Shown here: positions 1 to 7,308 of the stretch, one piece after another
Layout of the letters: every line of letters begins with the position of its first letter
How positions within the stretch are numbered: position 1 is the stretch's first letter
From: a bacterium
GTDB taxonomy: Bacteria; Patescibacteriota; Minisyncoccia; Phycocordibacterales; UBA1550
Reading direction: 5' to 3'
Length of the DNA stretch: 30,161 bases
Assembly (NCBI GenBank): GCA_021812665.1
Contig: JAKAMX010000001.1
Coordinates: 1-30,161, forward strand
The notes under the pieces: model-generated
What the model saw: the letters and a program-made list of their open reading frames with translations, nothing else
Database searches by the model: none
Told to the model about the DNA's origin: nothing
Program-made: the position numbers and the translations under genes

Positions 1-1
1 A

Positions 2-322
2 GCAGCTGGTATGCAAGGAAAGTTCTGGGAAATGGGTGATGCGCTTTTCAAGAACCAGGAAACTTGGTCAATCATGGACAACGAAACCGCAAAGGCAACA
101 TTCATAATCTACGCAAACAAACTTGGCTTGAATATTGCTAAATTCAAACTCGACATGGACGGCGCGACTGTAAAAGCAAAGATCGATCGCGATCAAAAGA
201 GCGGGCTCACTTCTGCTGTCGACCACACACCAACATTATTCATCAATGGCAAAAAAGCTGACAATCCTCGTTCGGCTGACGAGCTGAAGGCGCTTCTCGA
301 TTATGCAATCCAAAATCCCTAA
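2..322 (+). CDS. DsbA-like thioredoxin-fold oxidoreductase, C-terminal part (5' cut by window)
   Basis: The reading frame is already open at the window edge; the residues before the first visible Met (AAG) continue the same domain, so that Met at base 11 is internal. The visible part begins with QGKFWEMGDALF, the helix that follows the active-site half in DsbA/DsbG-like proteins, and contains TPTLFINGKKA. That segment holds the cis-Pro strand (TPT) and the 'FINGK' strand typical of the family. The catalytic CxxC would lie upstream of the window. Known for the family: introduction or isomerisation of disulfides in exported proteins. The stop overlaps the next gene, a VKOR homologue, by 20 bp, so the two are probably co-translated as an oxidant plus its re-oxidase. 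An N-terminal membrane anchor is likely but not visible. Confidence 0.85.
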   Translation, partial: AAGMQGKFWEMGDALFKNQETWSIMDNETAKATFIIYANKLGLNIAKFKLDMDGATVKAKIDRDQKSGLTSAVDHTPTLFINGKKADNPRSADELKALLDYAIQNP

Positions 323-737
323 TTGGCTCCTCGCTACGTTTATCGCTGTTGCGCTTATTGGTTTCAGCGATAGCTCTTTCTTGCTTGCTAAACGTTTGTC
401 AGGCGGGCCCATTCCTTGCTTCATCACCACCGGATGTGACACAGTTTCTCTCTCGTCATATTCAACGCTTTGGGGGATCCCGCTTGCGGGGTGGGGCGTA
501 GCATTTTATTTGGGCATCGGTTTTCTCACGCTGCTCTACTGGGATACAAAAAAAGAGTATCTCTTAAAACTTATTTTCACTGGCACCTTTATCGGGTTCG
601 TTATGTCAGCATACTTTATGTATCTGCAAAAGTTTGTGATCGGCGCGTTTTGTGTTTATTGTATTGGTTCCGCTATTACCTCAACAACGCTTTTCGCTTT
701 GAGTTTGATCTCTCGGAAAAAATTGAATTCCGCATAG
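303..737 (+). CDS. VKOR-family membrane thiol oxidoreductase
   Basis: A 144-aa integral membrane protein with about four hydrophobic segments. It carries the VKOR signature: a first cysteine pair (C39 and C45, the latter in GCDTVSLSSYS), the conserved WGIPLAGWG segment, and the redox motif C117-V-Y-C120 at the end of a later membrane helix. Bacterial VKOR homologues take electrons from DsbA-like proteins and pass them to quinone, replacing DsbB. The ATG overlaps the end of the DsbA-like gene by 20 bp, which supports a functional pair. Length is usual for the single-domain bacterial form (no fused thioredoxin domain). It is followed directly by a strong hairpin terminator. Confidence 0.93.
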   Translation: MQSKIPNWLLATFIAVALIGFSDSSFLLAKRLSGGPIPCFITTGCDTVSLSSYSTLWGIPLAGWGVAFYLGIGFLTLLYWDTKKEYLLKLIFTGTFIGFVMSAYFMYLQKFVIGAFCVYCIGSAITSTTLFALSLISRKKLNSA

Positions 738-743
738 ATAACG

Positions 744-774
744 AAAAACCGCCGCGGTGACCGTGGCGGTTTTT
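744..774. terminator. Intrinsic terminator, bidirectional
   Basis: A 9-bp GC-rich stem (CCGCCGCGG / CCGTGGCGG, one G-T pair) with loop TGA, flanked by AAAAA on the left and TTTTT on the right. It sits between the convergent VKOR gene and the minus-strand membrane protein and can end transcription from both sides. Confidence 0.88.
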
Positions 775-778
775 CTAT

Positions 779-1630
779 TTATCGTGCTTCAAACAATTTC
801 GGCTCTTCCTCGTTTCGCATATTGAGTGCGATAACAAGCATAAACACGAGAAGCGTTAGGTATGCTGGCAGGAAGAATAGTCCCATGATATTGAGGAGTG
901 TCTTGAGCGCCAGCGCCGGAACGATCGCATAAAGACTCATTTTGTATGCACTGCTGTACGAGAGTTGCTCCTTTTTGATCCATGCAATCAGGAGCGGGAT
1001 AAGTGCGAACAAAAGCAAAATTACCAAATAGAACGCAAAACCGAGCAAAAAGACCACGAACATCGCAATTCCCCCGCCAATAATGATAGCCACTGCATGG
1101 CTGCGGATTTGTTCAATAAACGAGAGCAGCATCGCCTGACTAATAACCATCGGAGGCGCATTGCGGAGTGATTGAATGGTGATCTGTCCATCCTCGTTGC
1201 TCGTCACGAGATCTGTCTTGGTGAGTAGTGCGTACGTTTTGTATTCCAAAAACGACTTCTTGTCGAATTCATGATTTGTATCAACAACAAGCAAATTCTG
1301 AACAGAACCAACCGTTGTTGTCGCGCCGTTCATACTTTTGACTGGCACAAAATACGGCATCGCAACCTGCGCCGAAGCCTGACCCTTGTCGATATTGATT
1401 GTGAGCGCTTCAGGATAGTAGTTCTTCACGAGATCTGCTGCTCGATATTTGATGAATGCCCCGCCCACGATTCCCAAGAACACGGCTAGTGCGACGGCCA
1501 TAACTCCCGCGAGCGCTACTGTTGCCTTTGCATAAAAACGAAATGCCTCCCAAAACGGCGCCGTAGCAATATTTTGGTAAAACGACGGATTATAAATACT
1601 ATTTTTAAATGTTTGATAAAAATTTTTCAT
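779..1630 (-). CDS. DUF1189-like integral membrane protein
   Basis: A 283-aa protein with an N-terminal amphipathic start (NPSFYQNIATAPFWEAFRFY) leading into a first membrane helix near residues 32-56. An extracytoplasmic domain of about 110 residues follows, with YPEALTINIDKGQ, and then about four further hydrophobic segments from residue 175 to 272. The 'S-FY-x(n)-F-x-AF-x-Y' start, a single TM, a soluble insert beginning with a P-x-x-(L/I)-x-I-x-x-G-type strand, and a membrane-rich C-terminus match the DUF1189 layout. The assignment rests on pattern, not on a search. The biochemical role of the family is not established; in Firmicutes a relative (MalA/YrdK-type) is linked to envelope stress. 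It is downstream of, and only 4 bp from, a small two-TM gene. Confidence 0.6.
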   Translation of the reverse strand: MKNFYQTFKNSIYNPSFYQNIATAPFWEAFRFYAKATVALAGVMAVALAVFLGIVGGAFIKYRAADLVKNYYPEALTINIDKGQASAQVAMPYFVPVKSMNGATTTVGSVQNLLVVDTNHEFDKKSFLEYKTYALLTKTDLVTSNEDGQITIQSLRNAPPMVISQAMLLSFIEQIRSHAVAIIIGGGIAMFVVFLLGFAFYLVILLLFALIPLLIAWIKKEQLSYSSAYKMSLYAIVPALALKTLLNIMGLFFLPAYLTLLVFMLVIALNMRNEEEPKLFEAR

Positions 1631-1634
1631 ATTA

Positions 1635-2057
1635 TTATTTTTGATTTTTTGTCACAATTTTATGCATCTCCTCGGTCAGTTCATTATTTATTTTCACCAA
1701 TCGATGGATCTCGTCTTGAATTTTTAAAAGCGCTTCGGCGTCCTTGTATGTTTGCAACGCCTGCTTATCCGAAGCCTCAGCAGCAACTTTTTGGCCGACC
1801 ATGATGACCGACAATAATACTAATTGCAAAAACGTCTGCGCTATCCATGAAACCAGTGCCGCCGTGCCGCCGTGTATTGCAGCAGGAAGGCTAATAAGCG
1901 CAATAGCTGCAAACAAATACGCGCACCACATGGTGCCGACTGCTGCGGTTATCATTATCGCCAGACGACCATTAAGGCCGACGTGCTCATTTTTTGTAAG
2001 ATGTGGTCCTGTTTTTTGTCTCTCCTCTATTCGTGGGTGGGGTACGTGTGTTTCCAT
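1635..2057 (-). CDS. Small two-TM membrane protein
   Basis: About 140 aa when started at the Met that begins METHVPHP. An upstream in-frame ATG at base 2096 would add 13 unusual residues, so the shorter form is preferred; neither has a clear Shine-Dalgarno. There are two hydrophobic helices (IMITAAVGTMWCAYLFAAIALI and, after a short loop, VSWIAQTFLQLVLLSVIMVGQKV), then a charged tail predicted to be coiled coil. The pattern 'FLQLVLL-x-(I)IMVGQ' occurs in a widespread group of uncharacterised two-TM proteins (DUF1003-like or iron-permease-like annotations). Function is not known. It lies 4 bp upstream of the DUF1189-like gene and is probably co-transcribed with it. Confidence 0.7.
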   Translation of the reverse strand: METHVPHPRIEERQKTGPHLTKNEHVGLNGRLAIMITAAVGTMWCAYLFAAIALISLPAAIHGGTAALVSWIAQTFLQLVLLSVIMVGQKVAAEASDKQALQTYKDAEALLKIQDEIHRLVKINNELTEEMHKIVTKNQK

Positions 2058-2115
2058 ATCATCACTGATGATACACCGAAAGATGTGCCACATCAATCAG
2101 CTACACGATATACAA

Positions 2116-2141
2116 AATCCCGCACATTTCTGTGCGGGATT
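2116..2141 (-). terminator. Hairpin terminator after the 50-codon ORF
   Basis: A perfect 11-bp stem (AATCCCGCACA / TGTGCGGGATT) with a TTTC loop. On the minus strand it is followed by TTTTGTAT. It begins 16 nt after the stop of the small GTG-start ORF, suggesting that this ORF is an independent transcription unit. Confidence 0.8.
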
Positions 2142-2156
2142 GGATGAAAGATTGAG

Positions 2157-2309
2157 TTAACCCAGGTAACGAAACGCCCAGAGGCTATCCGGCTTGAATT
2201 TCTGGTCATACCCGAGATTGATGGCGCTCACATAGCGACCGACTCGGGCGACACTGTCGAGAACAAAGATGTAGCACTTATCTCGCCAGGGCAGAGACTT
2301 GGTCACCAC
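2157..2309 (-). CDS. Small GTG-start protein, 50 aa, unknown
   Basis: Reading the minus strand gives an uninterrupted 50-residue ORF that starts at tandem GTG codons (2309 or 2306). Its protein includes PWRDKCYIFVLDSVARVGRY and ends in FRYLG. A purine-rich GAGGAGAGG lies 6-12 nt upstream of the GTG, one of the clearer ribosome-binding sites in the window. The sequence is rich in aromatic and basic residues and has one Cys; there is no membrane segment or signal peptide. A perfect hairpin terminator follows the stop. I do not recognise the family. Independent signals (start, SD, stop, terminator) make it more likely real than chance, but conservation was not tested. Confidence 0.55.
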   Translation of the reverse strand: MVTKSLPWRDKCYIFVLDSVARVGRYVSAINLGYDQKFKPDSLWAFRYLG

Positions 2310-2370
2310 ATGGATCCTCTCCTCTTTCTACCATTTGTCAATGGTTCTACCCCCTTATTAGGGCCTTTGT

Positions 2371-2688
2371 TTAAATCTGCACCAAAACCACACTGACAAT
2401 CCCCAGCAGGATACCAATCTTGTTCGTAAGTGAGAGACTTTCATTAAATAGCGCCACGCCTACCAATACAACAACAACGAGATTCAAAACAGTAAATATG
2501 GTGATTGCTTTTGCGAGGAGTTCAAAGCGCAAAGAGTTCGCCCAAATGATTGTACTAATACCATAAAGCGCTACCCCTCCCCATAACAAAACCCCACGCG
2601 CATTTATTGACCAATATTTAAAAAGAATGTCGGCGATGATTTCAAATGCGACGGCAAGCACTACGAGATAGAAGAAAGTGTTTTTCAT
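2371..2688 (-). CDS. SMR/EmrE-like small multidrug transporter
   Basis: A 105-aa protein with four predicted membrane helices. TM1 contains an acidic residue (E16 in AFEIIADILFKYW) at the place of the proton- and substrate-coupling Glu of EmrE. TM2 holds YGISTIIWANSLRFE, and TM4 is KIGILLGIVSVVLV, preceded by the LFNESLSL loop typical of the DMT/SMR group. Such proteins work as dimers for drug/proton exchange or guanidinium/polyamine export; the substrate cannot be inferred. The start codon overlaps the stop of the preceding 32-aa ORF (ATGA), so it is translationally coupled to that remnant and belongs to the hemerythrin transcript. Confidence 0.8.
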   Translation of the reverse strand: MKNTFFYLVVLAVAFEIIADILFKYWSINARGVLLWGGVALYGISTIIWANSLRFELLAKAITIFTVLNLVVVVLVGVALFNESLSLTNKIGILLGIVSVVLVQI

Positions 2689-2783
2689 TTTTTCGCAACA
2701 AGCTTAGCTCTCACCTTTTTCCAGTCTCCGCGTTTGGGCTTTCGCAGTATCAATCTTTTCGTAGTCAATGTTATCTCTCTCAT
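2685..2783 (-). pseudogene. GNAT acetyltransferase N-terminal remnant (32 aa)
   Basis: A 33-codon ORF whose start, ITLTTKRLILRKPKRGDW, matches the first beta strand of RimJ/RimL-type GNAT acetyltransferases ('L-x-T-x-R-L-I-L-R-x-x-x-x-x-D'). The frame then stops after a lysine-rich tail, far short of the roughly 170 residues of the family, and no remainder of the domain is present nearby. It starts 4 bp after the hemerythrin stop and its TGA overlaps the ATG of the SMR gene. It may be a truncated gene kept as a coupling leader for the transporter. The resemblance is short, so chance cannot be excluded. Confidence 0.5.
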
Positions 2784-2787
2784 GTTA

Positions 2788-3201
2788 TTACTTAAGCCCG
2801 TGTTCGTGAAAACATTCTTTGTATTTCTGGTCAGCGTTCATCAAGTGGTAGATCAACCAGTCCTCGAGAAAATCGACAAGATTGAAAGCTAGCTGGATAG
2901 GATCATCTGCAAATTGTTTACTGAGATCATCAAGCTTTGCGCTAAATTCTCTGTGTCTTTGAATATGCTCTTCCGCTCCTGCATAATTAAATTGCTTAAA
3001 ATATTTCTCTTCAGTAGCAAAGTGAAATTTTTTGTATGCAACTAGTTCCTCCACAATTCTAGAGATCTTTTCCCTTGTTGGCGCCTCGCTGATCGCATCA
3101 ACCAGTTCATTTATAGTGGCAAACATCACCTTATGCTGATTGTCTATTTCTTCCACCCCAACACTATATTTTGCATCCCACTCAAGTTTTTTCTGTGACA
3201 T
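2788..3201 (-). CDS. Bacteriohemerythrin (O2-binding di-iron protein)
   Basis: A 137-aa single-domain hemerythrin. All seven iron ligands of the family can be placed: H23 (in DNQHK), H60 and E64 (HFATEE), H79, H83 (HIQRH), H119 and D123 (HLMNAD). The start KLEWDAKYSVGVEEIDNQH is the canonical N-terminus. Known role: reversible O2 binding for delivery, sensing or storage, in the cytoplasm. It is the first gene of a compact minus-strand unit with the GNAT remnant and the SMR transporter. A G+C-rich hairpin lies just upstream and separates it from repeat A. Confidence 0.96.
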   Translation of the reverse strand: MSQKKLEWDAKYSVGVEEIDNQHKVMFATINELVDAISEAPTREKISRIVEELVAYKKFHFATEEKYFKQFNYAGAEEHIQRHREFSAKLDDLSKQFADDPIQLAFNLVDFLEDWLIYHLMNADQKYKECFHEHGLK

Positions 3202-3228
3202 GCATTCATCATACCAAATTGAACACGG

Positions 3229-3255
3229 AAAAGCCCCACGCGAAGTGGGGCTTTT
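3229..3255. terminator. Hairpin with A/T flanks (GCCCCAC type)
   Basis: A perfect 11-bp stem AAAAGCCCCAC / GTGGGGCTTTT with loop GCGAA. It borders repeat A on its left side; a related GCCC(C)AC hairpin borders repeat B on its right side (7543-7572). It can act as a terminator in either direction. Confidence 0.75.
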
Positions 3256-3266
3256 CTATTATTTTT

Positions 3267-3483
3267 GGGTGCCTACTGGGAATTATCACGAGTTGCTAAG
3301 TCTGCTTGCGTGAGTACACACTGCGCGGACTAAGTACTCGCGATCCCGACTCGGCGACCGTGCGGGTGCCCGCCTCCGTCTTTCAAATCCCGATAGCCGC
3401 TCCAAAAACTAAAGAGACCGGACAACTTGTCCGGTCTCTTGTTTTGGGCTGCCGTAGTAGAGGAAGTACAAAAGATTTTTGTG
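3267..3483. repeat. Structured intergenic repeat, copy A
   Basis: This element fills the gap between hemerythrin and the surface-protein gene. It starts GGGTGCCTACTGGGAATTAT and contains a 74-nt core (3280-3353) that is about 70/74 identical to copy B. The core can form crossing stems: 3299-3305 with 3325-3331 (AGTCTGC/GCGGACT) and 3310-3317 with 3334-3341 (GTGAGTAC/GTACTCGC), an H-type pseudoknot. A second pair GGGA.TT / AA.TCCC encloses it. After the core come a perfect palindromic hairpin (3412-3440) and a tail GGGCTGCCGTAGTAGAGGAAG shared with copies B and C; in one frame that tail reads AAVVEEVQKIF. Neither transcription nor strand is known. Confidence 0.75.
3412..3440. terminator. Palindromic hairpin terminator (CCGGACAA type)
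   Basis: Perfect 14-bp arms AAGAGACCGGACAA and TTGTCCGGTCTCTT around a single C, followed by GTTTT. The same CCGGAC..GTCCGG core recurs at 5707-5734 and, degraded, at 7344-7372, so it is a recurring terminator type in this genome. Confidence 0.8.
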
Positions 3484-3575
3484 TCCCCGATTGTATTACT
3501 TTGTATTTAATTTGTAATGTGCCTGGGTACTTGTTGCGCCTGCCGTCTTGTTCCTCTCCTAAAGCTGCAATTAGC

Positions 3576-5579
3576 TTAGTATGCGTTGAGTACTGCTCGT
3601 GTCCCTGGTCCAACATAACCAACAGCCGAAATACCATGCGCTTTCTGAAGAGCGGCAACACCCGCAGCGGTAAGTGGTCCGAAGTTTCCGCTGGTTGGAC
3701 CATTGTAATACCCAAGCTCAGTTAGTCTTTTTTGTAACTCAACAACCTCGTTCCCTGTCATACCCTGCTGAAGGAATAACGTGAATTGATATTTTGAAGT
3801 CGAAGCGGGAGACGTAGTAACGACCGCTCCTGACGAACAAGGAAGTCCTGTTGTAGAACTGTACCCATAGCTCGATGAGCACCCAGAAGGAAGTGTGCCG
3901 CTCGTCGTGCTTGGGATGGTTGTTGTAGTTGTGCTACCGACCGTCACCGGAAGTGCCCCGCAGTCATTCAATGAATCACACACAACAACGATGGCGTGCC
4001 CATTACCAATTCCAGACAATGAAAGCACACTTCCATTTATAGTCGCCTGCACAATATTTGAGTTAGTGTTATACGCAACAGTATAGTTGCTGTTTGATCC
4101 ACCAGAAACAGAAACACTAGTGCTTTGTCCGAGACTCAGTACTGGCCCTGTTGAATTAAAGCTCAAGAACGAAGTTGCTGTTGATGCGTTTGTTGTCGTG
4201 GGGGTTGTTTGCGTCCCGGTGACATGGAGTGATAATGACGCACACCCAGTGTTGGTTGAAGAGCAAACAGTGATTTGCGCTGAGCCAATATTCGCGCCGG
4301 TTACATAGAGCGCACCTCCACTGATCCCCGCCTGGAAAACATCGTTTGATGGAGTGATGAGGATATACGGTGTCGTGCCACCAGTGATAGCAACACTTGA
4401 TGTTTGTCCGATTCCTACTGTTAAATTATTTTGAGCAAGATACACCTGGCTCGTACTCGAGGTATTATTTACTGTTACTTTTAAACTATTACAGTTACCT
4501 GATGTAACACAAACATTGATCGTTACTGTTCCGCTTGCTGCACCCAAGAGTGTCAGAGTGCTGCCCGAAATATTCGCCTGAACAATACTTGGGTTTGTGT
4601 TCGAAGCAATATAATAGGTTGCTGCACTACTGCCAGATATTGATACGGTCATCGTTTGCCCAACAGTTAGCACCGGTGCTGTTTGGCTGAACGAGATGCT
4701 ACCCGAACTTGTGCCACCGAGAGTAACTGTGACAACGCCACACGAACTAACGTTTGTTGAACACACCGTGATCGAGTATGTTCCGCTCGTGTTACTGCTA
4801 CCACCCAAGGTAAGAATACTTCCACTGATGCTGGTGGTCACATTGCCAGAACTTGAATTACCTGAAACCATATATGACCCCGTACCGCCAGAAATAGTTA
4901 TCGCAGTACTCTGTCCGTAAGAAAGAGAAACATTACTTTGACTAAATGTCAGCGTCTGTGTTCCCCCACCCTGAACCGTCACGTTTAATGTTGGACAGTT
5001 TGTCGTATTTCCTACCGAGCAAACAGTGACAGTTGTCGAACCACTTGCGAGCCCCAAAACAGTAATTTGATTTCCATTAACCGCAGCAGATGCAATCGCA
5101 GCATTTGAGTTGTTCAAAATATACAGAGCATTTTGTGTGTTGTTGGTTGCAGTCACTGTGTTCGTCTGACCAACAGAAAGCACCAACGCAGTCTGGTTTA
5201 GCGTAACTGAATTCACTGTTGTAGTAGTCACCGTAGGCCATAAGACCGTTGATGAGATCAAGCCATTGATACCACCTACCGAGACGTATGCTGGATTGCC
5301 TGTCGTGAGCCCAAACGAAGAACTACTAAATGTGTTTGAGAAATATCCGGACGAATTGGTTGTACCGATAGCCTTGATCTGCAAAACAGAATTTGTTGGT
5401 GTGTAATAAAGAATAACGCTCGAGTTCGGATCGGCGTTCACCGCAATCTGAACATTGTCACTACTTCCCGTAGCAGTAAGATTCAACGTTGGCGTTACTG
5501 AAGCAAGCGCCGTTGCCGAGAAAGTAACAAAGGAAACGACTGATAATAAAAATAGCAGAATTTGTTTTTTCGGTTTCAT
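3576..5579 (-). CDS. Exported surface protein: five Ig-like repeats plus peptidoglycan-binding domain
   Basis: 667 aa when started at MKPKKQILLFLL, which opens a classical signal peptide (cleavage near ALAS, about residue 27). An upstream in-frame ATG at 5609 would place 10 residues ahead of the signal and is less likely. Five beta-rich repeats of about 80 residues follow (about 124-202, 208-288, 293-371, 378-453, 470-548). Each begins with a 'VLSVGQT..V' strand and ends in a 'V-C-x(4-8)-C' pair. Then come a Ser/Thr linker with another Cys pair (about 567-584) and a PG_binding_1 domain (about 600-667: EVVELQKRLTELGYYNG). The protein is probably anchored to peptidoglycan and displayed outside. 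The regularly spaced cysteines suggest one disulfide per repeat, which fits the DsbA-like/VKOR pair in the same window. Confidence 0.88.
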   Translation of the reverse strand: MKPKKQILLFLLSVVSFVTFSATALASVTPTLNLTATGSSDNVQIAVNADPNSSVILYYTPTNSVLQIKAIGTTNSSGYFSNTFSSSSFGLTTGNPAYVSVGGINGLISSTVLWPTVTTTTVNSVTLNQTALVLSVGQTNTVTATNNTQNALYILNNSNAAIASAAVNGNQITVLGLASGSTTVTVCSVGNTTNCPTLNVTVQGGGTQTLTFSQSNVSLSYGQSTAITISGGTGSYMVSGNSSSGNVTTSISGSILTLGGSSNTSGTYSITVCSTNVSSCGVVTVTLGGTSSGSISFSQTAPVLTVGQTMTVSISGSSAATYYIASNTNPSIVQANISGSTLTLLGAASGTVTINVCVTSGNCNSLKVTVNNTSSTSQVYLAQNNLTVGIGQTSSVAITGGTTPYILITPSNDVFQAGISGGALYVTGANIGSAQITVCSSTNTGCASLSLHVTGTQTTPTTTNASTATSFLSFNSTGPVLSLGQSTSVSVSGGSNSNYTVAYNTNSNIVQATINGSVLSLSGIGNGHAIVVVCDSLNDCGALPVTVGSTTTTTIPSTTSGTLPSGCSSSYGYSSTTGLPCSSGAVVTTSPASTSKYQFTLFLQQGMTGNEVVELQKRLTELGYYNGPTSGNFGPLTAAGVAALQKAHGISAVGYVGPGTRAVLNAY

Positions 5580-5698
5580 ATAATATAAAATAGCACAATT
5601 AAAGAACAATATTGCGTATATACCGTATACGAGAAGAAATCAGAACTTGATGCGAGACGAGTAAATTATAATACTTGAAACGCTAGATTTCGAGGCTT

Positions 5699-5741
5699 GA
5701 AAACAGGCCAGCCGGACGATTGTCCGGCTGGCCTTGTTTTC
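5699..5741. terminator. Strong bidirectional hairpin terminator
   Basis: A 12-bp G+C-rich stem GGCCAGCCGGAC / GTCCGGCTGGCC with GATT loop, extended by A-rich and T-rich flanks. It lies at the stop of the conserved 172-aa gene and ahead of the surface-protein gene. Position is accurate to about 1 nt. Confidence 0.85.
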
Positions 5742-6258
5742 AGATCTTTCTACTATCGTACGCCCAGTGCAACAATGCCTGTCTTTGTCTCGGTCTACAG
5801 TGCGCATCACCCGCCCTGCAATGTGCCCTGATCTGAGCGATATGCCTCGTCATCATACGCCATCGCTTGATCTGTCGAATATCCTCTGCCGGAATTCGTC
5901 GCCCCATATAATATCTGCAGTACCACTGGAACCATCCGCGCGGATCATCTTTGTAGATCCACCCCTTCTTTTGCCAGACTGAAAGTGGCTGGCTTGCATT
6001 GATTTTAAAGTAATTCAGCTCCGGATCATGTGTGTATATCCCCTTCTTCTGAAATTTTGCCTTTGTAAACCAGCTCTTTGGAAATTCTTTCGTGCAGTCT
6101 CTCATATAAACTCCGCCGAACACGCCAAGCGCGAGCATTTCTTTCGGAGAGAGATCTGGTTTGAATTTCGGATCAAAGTTCTTGCCTACCGGCTCGGTAA
6201 GCTGGTATGTATATCTCTTTTGCGTGCGGTCGTTGACCGTCACCAACTTCTTCTTCAT
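5740..6258 (-). CDS. Conserved protein of unknown function (172 aa)
   Basis: A soluble, aromatic- and basic-rich protein. The middle (LALGVFGGVYMRDCTKEFPKSW) and the C-terminal half (PLSVWQKKGWIYKDDPRGW, then WYCRYYMGRR and RQIKRW) look strongly constrained, with many Trp, Tyr, Gly and Arg residues. I recall similar uncharacterised proteins with 'DPRGWFQWYCRYY-x-GRR' in diverse bacteria and some eukaryotes, but cannot name a domain. The C-terminal tail is Arg/His rich and may bind nucleic acid (inference). The ATG overlaps the TspO stop by 4 bp, so the two are coupled, with TspO upstream. Confidence 0.8.
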   Translation of the reverse strand: MKKKLVTVNDRTQKRYTYQLTEPVGKNFDPKFKPDLSPKEMLALGVFGGVYMRDCTKEFPKSWFTKAKFQKKGIYTHDPELNYFKINASQPLSVWQKKGWIYKDDPRGWFQWYCRYYMGRRIPAEDIRQIKRWRMMTRHIAQIRAHCRAGDAHCRPRQRQALLHWAYDSRKI

Positions 6259-6758
6259 ATATTGAGCGCGACAATAGAGTAGTTAAGATAAACAGCAAAA
6301 CTGACCCAGAGGATATATGGGAGCAGCAAATACATCGCTGTGCGCGAGATTTTATAAAACGATACCATCGTAGCGAGTATCGCGATCCACAGCGCAACAA
6401 TGTCATAGAGCGCAAGCGTAGGATTATGCAATCCAAAAAAGAAAATGGACCAGAGCATGTTGAGCACCAGTTGAACAAAAAAGAGAATCAATCCCCTTTT
6501 TCGATCCATCGCAGTTATCTCTGATTTATTTTCCCAAACGAGAAACACCGAGATACCCATGAGCAAATACAAAAGTGTCCACACAGGACCAAACACCCAC
6601 GAAGGTGGGTTGAGCGCAGGCTTTAACAAAGTGACATACCACGAAGAAACTGACGAGACGGTGAAAACAGAACCAGCAATCCCCGCCAATTCACAAACAA
6701 CGATAGCAAAAACGACTTGAGAGACACGCTTGATAGTAAGGTTGTGCATTGCAGTCAT
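6255..6758 (-). CDS. TspO/MBR family membrane protein
   Basis: 167 aa with five predicted membrane helices. Family marks are present: W-Y-x-x-L-x-KP-x-x-x-PP-x-W-V-F-GPVWTLLYLLMG, the QLVLNMLWS-x-x-FFGLHNPTLA segment, and LLLPYILWVSFAVYLN in the last helix. The family binds tetrapyrroles and cholesterol-like ligands and is tied to porphyrin, stress or light responses in bacteria. CPR cells usually lack heme synthesis, so a scavenging or sensing role is an inference. The ATG at 6758 gives MTAMHNLTIK; the internal Met at codon 4 is an equally possible start. It is the first gene of a two-gene unit with the conserved 172-aa protein. Confidence 0.92.
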   Translation of the reverse strand: MTAMHNLTIKRVSQVVFAIVVCELAGIAGSVFTVSSVSSWYVTLLKPALNPPSWVFGPVWTLLYLLMGISVFLVWENKSEITAMDRKRGLILFFVQLVLNMLWSIFFFGLHNPTLALYDIVALWIAILATMVSFYKISRTAMYLLLPYILWVSFAVYLNYSIVALNI

Positions 6759-6842
6759 TGTATCATTTTGTTTTTGATAATTGATAGGCGCCGAAACATG
6801 CGCCCGAAGAGCGTCTTGCTGCTCTCCGCTTTTGCCGTATCA

Positions 6843-7289
6843 CTACTTAAAAAAACTAGCGCCAACCAAGACGACTCCTGCCCCAAGAAGACACCCCGAC
6901 ATTTTTCCAACAGCGGAGCCAAGAACAGTCCTTTTGTCGTCTACGGCCAACGCGGCCCAATATCCCTCAAAAATACCCGCGACCCCATCAGTGATCGCAT
7001 TGCCAACCACACCACCGATTATTGCTCCAACAACACCCGCTAGTTCTCCGCCGACTACAGCCATTACCGCGAGAATTCCATTATCGATAACACCGAAAAC
7101 AATGTCCGGCTTAACAGCTGAAATCTTTATATTAAATAGTTTCAATGAAGCAAGGCAAAGAAAAGCGAGGGCAACGAGGACGTACCCGATCAAATTCGCT
7201 TTATAGACGAAAAAAGTACTTACAAAAAAGATCACCGCACAGAGGACCAAAATATTTAATACTGAGGTTAAAAAACTTTTCTTTGTCAT
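6843..7289 (-). CDS. Small glycine-rich integral membrane protein, unknown
   Basis: 148 aa. Two N-terminal membrane helices (LVLCAVIFFVSTFFVYK and IGYVLVALAFLCLASL) are followed by KPDIVFGVIDNGILAVMAVV and a glycine-rich pair of segments (ELAGVVGAIIGGVVGNAITD and a C-terminal AVGKMSGCLLGAGVVLVG). The Gly-zipper look (GAIIGG, GCLLGAG) suggests helix packing or a channel-like assembly, but no family is recognised. The gene stands alone; an 11-bp-arm palindrome lies 20-42 nt upstream of the start. Confidence 0.75.
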   Translation of the reverse strand: MTKKSFLTSVLNILVLCAVIFFVSTFFVYKANLIGYVLVALAFLCLASLKLFNIKISAVKPDIVFGVIDNGILAVMAVVGGELAGVVGAIIGGVVGNAITDGVAGIFEGYWAALAVDDKRTVLGSAVGKMSGCLLGAGVVLVGASFFK

Positions 7290-7308
7290 ATGAAGGATTA
7301 TAGCATCC

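Noticed and set aside
2057..2096. Longer N-terminus of the two-TM protein (ATG at 2096)
   Set aside because: It adds a short segment unlike the rest, lacks an SD and comes close to the terminator of the preceding small ORF; the ATG at 2057 is preferred.
3280..3353. Repeat core as a group I intron or HDV-like ribozyme
   Set aside because: AGACUUAG and UAGUCC segments recall group I P7 but occur in the wrong order; CUAAG recalls the HDV J4/2 but the P1/P2/P3 order does not fit on either strand.
3306..3725. Long open frames on both strands across repeat A and the end of the surface protein gene
   Set aside because: They cross perfect hairpins and a conserved structured repeat and overlap the surface-protein gene antisense; the translations show no domain.
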